A stretch of DNA of 14,274 nucleotides from DATDVD01 sp035290065 (GTDB taxonomy: Bacteria > Pseudomonadota > Gammaproteobacteria > Coxiellales > Coxiellaceae). The notes below the pieces were generated by a model, which worked only from the letters and a program-made list of their open reading frames with translations, made no database searches and was not told the origin of the DNA. Shown one piece after another: positions 8,065 to 13,265 of this stretch (the stretch's first letter is position 1; the number at the start of each line of letters is the position of its first letter). A program made the translations under genes and the position numbers. The stretch is taken from contig DATDVD010000109.1 in NCBI GenBank assembly GCA_035290065.1, forward strand, positions 1 through 14,274, in the 5' to 3' direction.

Positions 8065-8466
8065 CTATCGAGTAAGGCGAGGAGTATTGCTAGGAGATTT
8101 ATCCGTGTCATTATCGAAGGAATCATCCTCATCATCCCCGGAAGGAAAATTGGATTGCTCTAGGCCTTCATCGTCTTGTAAGGCAATATCAATAATATTC
8201 GATTTGCCGTCTTGTTGGGCTATAATCTCAATTTCCGGTAAGGCGCCTGTATCTACTTTCGCCGCGTTATCTTCCCACATAGGCTCGCTGACTCTCCTGG
8301 GTAATAATTGCGCTAGCTCTTTCGGAGACAACGATAACACTTCGAGAGGTAATTTGGGCATGGCCGGCATTACCCTTCCTTGTCTCAGCGCTGGCGGCTC
8401 ATCCCCTCGGGGACGTGACGTCAGAGGCAAGGGTGTCATAGCCCAACTCACTCGATCTGCTGCCAT
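8065..8466 (-). CDS. Small acidic-tailed protein of unknown function
   Basis: The protein has 133 residues from the ATG at 8466. I prefer this start over ATGs at 8499 and 8541 because AGAGGA lies 5 bases before it, and because an extended -10 box at 8498-8506 puts the transcription start near 8491, inside the longer versions. The N-terminal half is Pro/Arg rich with a short helical segment (LEVLSLSPKELAQLLPRR, about 41-58). The tail from about residue 98 is strongly acidic (GDDEDDSFDNDTDKS) and ends basic (TPRLTR). There is no membrane segment and no known domain. It sits between the ZIP gene and unknown B on the same strand. An antisense Ser-rich open frame over the same bases has no ribosome site and is judged a shadow. 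Confidence 0.65.
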   Translation of the reverse strand: MAADRVSWAMTPLPLTSRPRGDEPPALRQGRVMPAMPKLPLEVLSLSPKELAQLLPRRVSEPMWEDNAAKVDTGALPEIEIIAQQDGKSNIIDIALQDDEGLEQSNFPSGDDEDDSFDNDTDKSPSNTPRLTR

Positions 8467-8497
8467 ATTTATCCTCTTTCGCACTTTATTATTGCTC

Positions 8498-8506
8498 ATT
8501 ATACCA
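8498..8506 (-). promoter_or_regulatory. Extended -10 promoter of the acidic-protein gene
   Basis: The minus strand reads TGGTATAAT: a perfect TATAAT with the TGn extension. About 31 bases separate it from the ATG at 8466, leaving room for a short leader with the AGAGGA site. No TTGACA-like -35 is seen, as is usual for extended -10 promoters. Confidence 0.65.
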
Positions 8507-8547
8507 CAAAAGGGTGCCTGTGGCTTCTCACCAGGGTTCAAAAAAGC

Positions 8548-9498
8548 CTAAAGCGTGGGGAGGTAATTTATTCTGGGCACTGGGAGGGGGGGAGAGTCAG
8601 TCTCTGATGATCGTGCTGGCCTCAGGCGCGAGGGAAAGCGTTGGGAATAAAGACAAAGGGAGGGTATAAGTGTACGAGGTAAAACTACTGTTGCAGAATC
8701 GTGGAGGGACACTCGCAATGGCGTAGCGGCAGGAGACTGATATAAGACAGTAGTGGCTGTTACAAAAATATCAACGCTTGTTGCGGGTTTACCATGCTGA
8801 GCCGCCTCCATAAAGCGATCCAGAAGAGATAATTTTTCCAGTCTTTGCTCTAACCATTCAATGAATGCACGTAATTTTTTAAAATCCATATTAGGATGAG
8901 TAAAACCTTTGACAACAATGCTTGCGATAGTAGTCATAAACTCTCTTAACATTGTCCGCTGCTTATTGTACCTCGTGGGAGGGGCAGGCTTTCTGGCTAA
9001 AGCTCGTTCAACACTGGGATCCAGCGTCGGGAGAAGCGCGTCAACGTAGGTAGCTGGCGTCGGGGTAGTAATGAGACGAATAATGAAACGGACGTCGTCG
9101 GAACCATCATCATATTTCGATTGCCCAAGTAGGAAATCTATTGAGTACGCTGGAGGTTTGGGAGGTTTGTATGTGGAATGGTGTCGAGGAAGAGGCAGTT
9201 TCAGTTCACCCGTGGTTATTGTCATTTGCACCTGAGATTGATTCTCTATTACCCGCTTTATTTGTGTACTGGTTCCCCTTTCACCACCCATGTTAGTCAA
9301 TAAGTCTAACAAGTCGGTTGTAACTCTCCCTGTAGCCATCTCTTTATATAATGCTTTTATGGAATCAGGATTGTCTATTATCATGTCCAAGCGCTTATAT
9401 TCTCCTTCCTCCCTATAAATAAGGGATAATGTAGTATATAGAGGGGGTTTATTAATAGAGAGTTGTAATTCATAGGGGGTTGGTTGGAGTGTTGGCAT
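8548..9498 (-). CDS. Unknown protein B, largest member of the paralogous family
   Basis: The protein has 316 residues. Residues 9-97 are the shared family domain: YELQL (9-13), a helix with LYKEMATGRVTTDLLDLL and TNMG, then TQIKRVIENQSQ and the strand VQMTIT. A proline-rich linker (100-117) leads to a second region (118-255) without counterpart in A or C. It contains RFIIRLITTP, a helical stretch around 180-232 and the strand SVDIFVTATTV. The C-terminus is rich in Ser, Pro and Arg. No signal peptide or membrane segment is evident. AGGA of its ribosome site overlaps the TAG stop of C upstream (TAGGACG), so B should be translated from the same transcript as C and probably coupled to it. Function unknown. 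Confidence 0.75.
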   Translation of the reverse strand: MPTLQPTPYELQLSINKPPLYTTLSLIYREEGEYKRLDMIIDNPDSIKALYKEMATGRVTTDLLDLLTNMGGERGTSTQIKRVIENQSQVQMTITTGELKLPLPRHHSTYKPPKPPAYSIDFLLGQSKYDDGSDDVRFIIRLITTPTPATYVDALLPTLDPSVERALARKPAPPTRYNKQRTMLREFMTTIASIVVKGFTHPNMDFKKLRAFIEWLEQRLEKLSLLDRFMEAAQHGKPATSVDIFVTATTVLYQSPAATPLRVSLHDSATVVLPRTLIPSLCLYSQRFPSRLRPARSSETDSPPLPVPRINYLPTL

Positions 9499-9508
9499 AG
9501 ATTTCGTC

Positions 9509-10093
9509 CTACGGTTTTCCTACATAAGAGGGTTGGGTGAGAATATAGTCTGCAGGTGGAGTAAGTGGAATAAGTGGAGCAAGTGGAATACCAGGAGCTC
9601 TACGAGCTATGAAAGGTGAAGTAGCAGGCGATGGGGTCATCAGCCAAGGCCTCGGGGTGTAGGAAGAAGCTGCGACGCGGGGAGAGACTTCCGTTTGCAA
9701 AAGTGTTCGTTCAGAAACGGGAAATGCCCGCCGGGTGCATACCATACGCACATTAGGCTGAGTTTGTAGAGCCCTTTCTATTTGTCTGCCGCTTCTACCC
9801 ATAGAATGCAATAAGCGTAAAAGTTCTGAGGCCACCTCTCCCCCTGCTATATGGCCTTCTAATGCCGTTATGCTCGTTTCTTTGTGTAGCCTCACTTGTA
9901 AATCTACAGGTTCCTTTCCATTAATGGAAACGCTTAATTGAGCATCCGTAGGATGATAAATAACTAGCCTTAATTCATAGAGGCAAGAGGATGCACTGGC
10001 GGTCGTGGCTGTTGTAGAGGATGGTGGGGAGAGAACAACCGCACGAAGCCATTCATCGAAGTTTTTTCTTAGAATCAGTCTTTTAGTGGCCAT
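9509..10093 (-). CDS. Unknown protein C, first gene of the C-B operon
   Basis: The protein has 194 residues. A basic, Ser/Thr-rich N-terminus (1-38) precedes the shared domain at 39-120: YELRL (39-43), a helix with LEGHIAGGEVASELLRLL and HSMG, then RQIERALQTQPN and VRMV. Similarity is highest to B, notably in the QI(K/E)R segment followed by QxxV(Q/R)M. The tail (125-194) is Pro/Ala/Ser/Thr rich and looks disordered. A strong ribosome site (AAGGAGGAG) lies 5 bases before the ATG. The stop is 10 bases from the start of B. A weak promoter may lie at 10130-10165 (minus-strand TTGCGT, 18 bases, TAGACT), but I give it little weight. I do not recognise the family. Confidence 0.75.
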   Translation of the reverse strand: MATKRLILRKNFDEWLRAVVLSPPSSTTATTASASSCLYELRLVIYHPTDAQLSVSINGKEPVDLQVRLHKETSITALEGHIAGGEVASELLRLLHSMGRSGRQIERALQTQPNVRMVCTRRAFPVSERTLLQTEVSPRVAASSYTPRPWLMTPSPATSPFIARRAPGIPLAPLIPLTPPADYILTQPSYVGKP

Positions 10094-10211
10094 AATAACT
10101 CCTCCTTCTTAAAGTGGGATGCAACAATAGAAAGAGTCTACTAGAATTTAGAATGAGAACGCAAGGCGGTATGGGTACCATTTTTCTCAGAAAGACTGCT
10201 GTAAACTGTTT

Positions 10212-10367
10212 TTAATGCCCTTTTTTCCACTTTTCATCGCGCTTTTCTTCACGCTCGTGTTCCAAGTTTTTTTCTTTGGCCACTTCGTGCTGCATTTCTT
10301 CAATTTTGGCCCGGTTGCCAGCTCGGTTATAGCGTTCTTTACCTAGTCGTGATCGTCTGCCTGTCAT
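10212..10367 (-). CDS. 51-residue highly charged small protein
   Basis: This short frame runs from the ATG at 10367 to TAA at 10212. AAGGAG stands 6 bases before the ATG, a near-ideal site. The product begins MTGRRSRLGKERYNRAGNRA, then forms a Glu/Lys/Arg/His-rich helix or short coiled coil and ends WKKGH. More than half the residues are charged, with basic excess at the start. It is divergent from accA and lies upstream of gene C on the same strand with 118 bases between. No family is recognised; a nucleic-acid-binding or ribosome-associated role is only a guess from charge. Confidence 0.7.
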   Translation of the reverse strand: MTGRRSRLGKERYNRAGNRAKIEEMQHEVAKEKNLEHEREEKRDEKWKKGH

Positions 10368-10398
10368 GAGATTCTCCTTGAATGTACGTGTTTAGTAA

Positions 10399-10411
10399 GT
10401 ATAGACTATAC
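10399..10411. promoter_or_regulatory. Palindrome in the divergent accA/small-protein promoter region
   Basis: GTATAG-A-CTATAC is a perfect inverted repeat. It supplies a TATACT -10-like box (10398-10403) for the minus-strand small protein and could be an operator. The plus strand also has TTGATT (10420) and TTTAAT (10442) with 16-base spacing, but that pair would leave accA almost leaderless. Confidence 0.35.
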
Positions 10412-10456
10412 GCAACATCTTGATTTTAGATAACTCATTGATTTAATAGGCCTCTT

Positions 10457-11404
10457 ATGAATGTGAACTATTTAGATTTTGAACAACCTATTGCAGAATT
10501 ACAAGAAAAAATTGAAGAATTGCGGCGAGTGACCTCCGCGCAAGATATCAATATCACGGATGAAATTACCAAGCTTGAGAAAAAAAGTGAGGAGCTAAGC
10601 CGCTCTATTTTTTCGTCGCTCACACCCCATCAAATTGTTCAAATGGCGCGTCATCCGTTACGACCGTATAGTTTGGATTATTTTGAAAAAGTATTCCGTT
10701 CGTTTAATGAGTTGCAAGGGGATCGGCATGGAGATCCGGGTTTAGCCATTGTTGGAGGGTTGGCATTTTTAGAGGAACAACCGGTGATGGTGATTGGTCA
10801 TCAAAAGGGCCGAACGACGAAGCAAAAATTAGAGCGAAATTTTGGCATGGCGAGTCCCGAGGCTTTTCGAAAAGCCCAGCGTTTAATGGAATTAGCGGAG
10901 CGATTTCATATTCCTGTGATTACGTTTATTGATACGCCAGGGGCTTATCCGGGGATTGAAGCGGAAGAAACTAATCAAAGTGAGGCGATTGCTAAAAATT
11001 TAGAAGTGATGTCGGCGCTGAAAACGCCGATTATTTGTGTGGTGATTGGGGAAGGGTGTTCGGGGGGAGCGTTAGCGATTGGCGTGGGTGATCGCATTTT
11101 AATGCTGCAATATTCGTATTATTCGGTGATTTCGCCGGAAGGGTGTGCGTCGATTTTGTGGCGCAGCGCAGAAAAAGCGCCGATGGCGGCAGAGGCGTTA
11201 AAATTAACGGCGAAAGATTTAAAAGAGTTGGGTATTGTGGATGAAATTGTGCCAGAGCCATTGGGAGGCGCGCATCGCGATGCGGATGGAATGGCGAAGA
11301 CATTGAAACAGCAATTGGTGAATCAACTAGATGCCTTGATGCGTTTGGATATGCAACAATTGTTAGAGCAGCGATATCAAAAATTAATGGCTATCGGAAG
11401 ATAA
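10457..11404 (+). CDS. accA: Acetyl-CoA carboxylase carboxyltransferase subunit alpha
   Basis: AccA pairs with AccD to form the carboxyltransferase that moves the carboxyl group from biotin-BCCP to acetyl-CoA, giving malonyl-CoA for fatty-acid synthesis in the cytoplasm. The protein has 315 residues, full length for the family (E. coli 319). It starts with the characteristic NYLDFEQPIAELQ helix. The crotonase-fold core has GEGCSGGALAIG (198-209), which forms an oxyanion-hole region, then SVISPEGCASILW (223-235) and the GGAHRD region (270-275) near the C-terminus. The start is set by homology; only a weak AGG lies 6 bases upstream. tilS follows on the same strand after 176 bases holding two palindromic elements, so linkage to tilS is uncertain. 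Confidence 0.97.
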   Translation: MNVNYLDFEQPIAELQEKIEELRRVTSAQDINITDEITKLEKKSEELSRSIFSSLTPHQIVQMARHPLRPYSLDYFEKVFRSFNELQGDRHGDPGLAIVGGLAFLEEQPVMVIGHQKGRTTKQKLERNFGMASPEAFRKAQRLMELAERFHIPVITFIDTPGAYPGIEAEETNQSEAIAKNLEVMSALKTPIICVVIGEGCSGGALAIGVGDRILMLQYSYYSVISPEGCASILWRSAEKAPMAAEALKLTAKDLKELGIVDEIVPEPLGGAHRDADGMAKTLKQQLVNQLDALMRLDMQQLLEQRYQKLMAIGR

Positions 11405-11480
11405 ATGGTCGCCTTTTCCAAAATTTAAAATAATGCGTTTGTAAGAAAAAATATAAGCCTCCTCTTCCGTTTTCCCTCTT

Positions 11481-11506
11481 CCGTAGGGGCAGAGCGTGCT
11501 CTGCCC
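11481..11506 (+). repeat. Palindromic element E2 (forward)
   Basis: CCGTAG is followed by arms GGGCAGAGC (11487-11495) and GCTCTGCCC (11498-11506) around GT. The preceding CCCTCTT (11474-11480) is also shared with E4 and E5. It lies in the accA-tilS gap and faces E3 in the opposite orientation. No T-tract follows, so it is not a classic terminator. Confidence 0.85.
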
Positions 11507-11537
11507 GGAATTGCAGTACAAGATTTATGGGTGGGAA

Positions 11538-11561
11538 GGGCAGACCACGGTCTGCCCCTAC
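11538..11561 (-). repeat. Palindromic element E3 (reverse)
   Basis: Arms GGGCAGACC (11538-11546) and GGTCTGCCC (11549-11557) surround AC and are followed by CTAC, the mirror of the GTAG flank of E2. E2 and E3 form a longer inverted repeat: 24-base arms with two differences and a 31-base spacer. The two differences compensate each other within the hairpin (G/C swapped on both arms). The tilS start is 19 bases downstream. Confidence 0.85.
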
Positions 11562-11580
11562 AATTTAAAAATGTAATGTG

Positions 11581-12861
11581 ATGGCTATGAAAAATTTTTT
11601 AATTGCTTACAGTGGTGGATTAGATTCTACGGTTTTATTGCACGCATTTTCGCAGTTGCGCGGTGAATTCGACTCACTTCGGGCTGTTCATATTCATCAC
11701 GGGCTGAGTGCTTATGCGGATGCATGGGAAGCGCATTGCCGTGAGCAGTGTCGTCTACTTACTATTCCTTTAGAAGTTCATGCGCTCCAGTTAAAAAAAA
11801 TAAAAGGCGAAAGTTTGGAAGCTCAAGCACGGGAAGGGCGGTATGGAATTTTTCGTGAGGTCATACAAAAGGGTGAGATTTTGGTGACAGCGCATCATCA
11901 AAATGATCAAGCGGAAACCCTTTTATTGCAATTATTTCGTGGAGCGGGGCCCAAGGGACTCTCAGCAATGCCATGGGTTGGACCGTTTGGAAAAGGCTTT
12001 ATTTTCCGGCCTTTATTGTCGTGTTCGCGAGAGCGATTGAGAGAATATGCCACTCGTTGTCAATTAACGTGGGTGGAAGATGAGAGTAATGCAGAGTGTC
12101 ATCTGGATCGTAATTATGTGCGTCACGAGGCTCTGCCAGTCATTCAACGCCGTTGGCCTTCCGTAATAAAAACATTAGCGCGCTCCAGTCATCACATGGC
12201 AGAAGCTTCTACTCTCTTACACGAATTAACGGTGTTAGATTTTCAAGCGATTAAAACGGAAAAGCAGAATCAAATTAATGTAAAAGCATTAGCGGCTTTA
12301 TCGATACCGCGTCAAAAAAATGTAGTGCGATATTGGATTCATCACTGGCATTGTCCCTTGCCGGATGAAAAGCGGTTAAATGAAATACTGCATCAAATGG
12401 TGTTTGCCAAACACGATGCTAATCCGGTAGTGAAATGGCAACAGGTTGAAATGAGACGCTATCGAGATAAACTTTATTTATTGCATTCCTCTAAAACCTG
12501 CAAGGACGAAACCATGCTTTGCTTAGAAACGCAGCACGAGATTTATAATTCGGGGCGGGCAGACCACGGTCTGCCCCTACGAAGAGAGGGAAATTATCCT
12601 CTTTCCGTAGGGGTCGACCGGGGTCGACCCAAGAATATGGCACAAGGTTTAACAGGGGACACAGAAGAGGGAGTTTTAGCTATTCGTTCGGATGTGCGTA
12701 AAAATATGGGAAAAGTTAAAGTTAAAAATCGGAAAGGCCATCACGATTTAAAAAAAATTTTTCAAGAAAAAGGTGTGCCTCCTTGGGAACGTGAAACAGT
12801 ACCCTTATTATTTGAGGGGGAAGAATTAGTGGGCATTGAAGGATACGACCATGATGAATAG
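11581..12861 (+). CDS. tilS: tRNA(Ile)-lysidine synthase TilS, with an in-frame palindromic insertion
   Basis: TilS joins lysine to cytidine 34 of tRNA-Ile(CAU) using ATP, changing both codon and aminoacylation specificity; it is essential in most bacteria. From the ATG at 11581 it has 426 residues. The N-type ATP-pyrophosphatase loop SGGLDS is at 11-16, HHQNDQAET at 105-113, and DRNYVRHEALP at 176-186. The C-terminal domain ends with LKKIFQEKGVPPWERETVPLL and GEELVGIEGY. Residues about 324-350 (NSGRADHGLPLRR through VGVDRGRPK) are coded by two palindromic elements inserted in the linker before the C-terminal domain, without breaking the frame. The usual Gly-Gly loop before LKK also seems shortened (KNRKGHHDLKK). 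Start is uncertain: GTG 11578, ATG 11581 and ATG 11587 all precede the loop and none has a good ribosome site. The 3' end overlaps dgkA. Confidence 0.93.
   Translation: MAMKNFLIAYSGGLDSTVLLHAFSQLRGEFDSLRAVHIHHGLSAYADAWEAHCREQCRLLTIPLEVHALQLKKIKGESLEAQAREGRYGIFREVIQKGEILVTAHHQNDQAETLLLQLFRGAGPKGLSAMPWVGPFGKGFIFRPLLSCSRERLREYATRCQLTWVEDESNAECHLDRNYVRHEALPVIQRRWPSVIKTLARSSHHMAEASTLLHELTVLDFQAIKTEKQNQINVKALAALSIPRQKNVVRYWIHHWHCPLPDEKRLNEILHQMVFAKHDANPVVKWQQVEMRRYRDKLYLLHSSKTCKDETMLCLETQHEIYNSGRADHGLPLRREGNYPLSVGVDRGRPKNMAQGLTGDTEEGVLAIRSDVRKNMGKVKVKNRKGHHDLKKIFQEKGVPPWERETVPLLFEGEELVGIEGYDHDE
12557..12580 (-). repeat. Palindromic element E4 inside tilS (reverse)
   Basis: Arms GGGCAGACC (12557-12565) and GGTCTGCCC (12568-12576) surround AC and are followed by CTAC. 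The 24 bases are identical to E3 in the accA-tilS gap. In the tilS frame it reads GRADHGLPLR. The identity to E3, about 1 kb away, indicates recent copying or conversion. Confidence 0.88.
12605..12630 (+). repeat. Palindromic element E5 inside tilS (forward)
   Basis: CCGTAG is followed by arms GGGTCGACC (12611-12619) and GGTCGACCC (12622-12630) around GG. The architecture (flank, 9-bp arms, 2-base centre, GGG/CCC ends) equals that of E2-E4, although the inner arm bases differ on both sides together. In frame it reads VGVDRGRP. Between E4 and E5, CTACGAAGAGAGG and CCTCTTTCCGTAG form a further inverted repeat. Confidence 0.8.
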
Positions 12862-13207
12862 TATTTCGCATCTTATTCGCGCCACCGGCTATGCCTGGCA
12901 TGGTTTTAAAATAGCTATTCGTGAAGAATTGCCGTTTCAATTAGAAATGAGTGCCACCGTTATTTTAATTCCTTTGGCGATTTGGATAGGACACTCAGGC
13001 CTCTCCCGAGCCTTATTAATATTAAGTTGGTTGATAGTGCCTATCATTGAACTTATTAATAGCGCCATTGAAGCCGCTATTGACCGAATAGGGTCTGAAC
13101 ACCATGTTTTATCTAAAAAAGCCAAAGATTTAGCTGCTGCAGCGGTCGGTTTGGCTTTACTCAATGCGATCCTGGTGTGGATTTTTATTGTTTGGAGCCG
13201 GGCTTAA
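12851..13207 (+). CDS. dgkA: Diacylglycerol kinase DgkA
   Basis: DgkA phosphorylates diacylglycerol to phosphatidic acid with ATP in the inner membrane, recycling lipid released during periplasmic glucan or envelope synthesis. From the ATG at 12851 it has 118 residues (E. coli 122) with three membrane helices, at about 33-47, 52-70 and 95-115. The signature ELINSAIEAAIDRIGSEHH (67-85) contains the conserved Asn and Glu of the active site; E25/E26 of the surface helix match the second acidic site. AAGGA at 12839-12843 lies 7 bases before this ATG and decides the start over a TTG at 12836. The gene overlaps the end of tilS by 11 bases, so it should be cotranscribed and translationally coupled. 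Confidence 0.95.
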   Translation: MMNSISHLIRATGYAWHGFKIAIREELPFQLEMSATVILIPLAIWIGHSGLSRALLILSWLIVPIIELINSAIEAAIDRIGSEHHVLSKKAKDLAAAAVGLALLNAILVWIFIVWSRA

Positions 13208-13222
13208 GGGCTTCTCTGGGCG

Positions 13223-13247
13223 TTCAAAAAACTTTTTTGAATTTTTT
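13223..13247 (+). terminator. AT-rich hairpin terminator after dgkA
   Basis: TTCAAAAAA (13223-13231) and TTTTTTGAA (13233-13241) pair around a single C, and TTTTTT follows directly. The stem has little G/C, but the position, 16 bases after the dgkA stop and before the convergent gene, fits an intrinsic terminator. Confidence 0.6.
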
Positions 13248-13265
13248 AAATGAAGAGAAATTTCT

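Noticed and set aside
8087..8551. Plus-strand Ser-rich open frame of 154 codons opposite the acidic-protein gene
   Set aside because: It has no ribosome site, and its Ser/Cys-rich composition is the expected antisense of an Asp/Glu/Pro-rich gene. The minus strand has an extended -10 box and a ribosome site.
11031..11303. Minus-strand 90-codon frame inside accA
   Set aside because: It lies wholly within a well-conserved accA region and has no recognisable protein features or ribosome site. It is a shadow.
11487..11506. Intrinsic terminator for accA
   Set aside because: The hairpin is strong but no T-tract follows it, and identical hairpins occur inside tilS. It is better read as a repeat.
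12557..12630. tilS as a pseudogene disrupted by repeats
   Set aside because: The frame is uninterrupted, all N-terminal active-site motifs and the C-terminal end are present, and dgkA overlaps normally.
11481..12630. CRISPR array
   Set aside because: The repeats are few, palindromic, in alternating orientation and irregularly spaced, and no cas genes are present.
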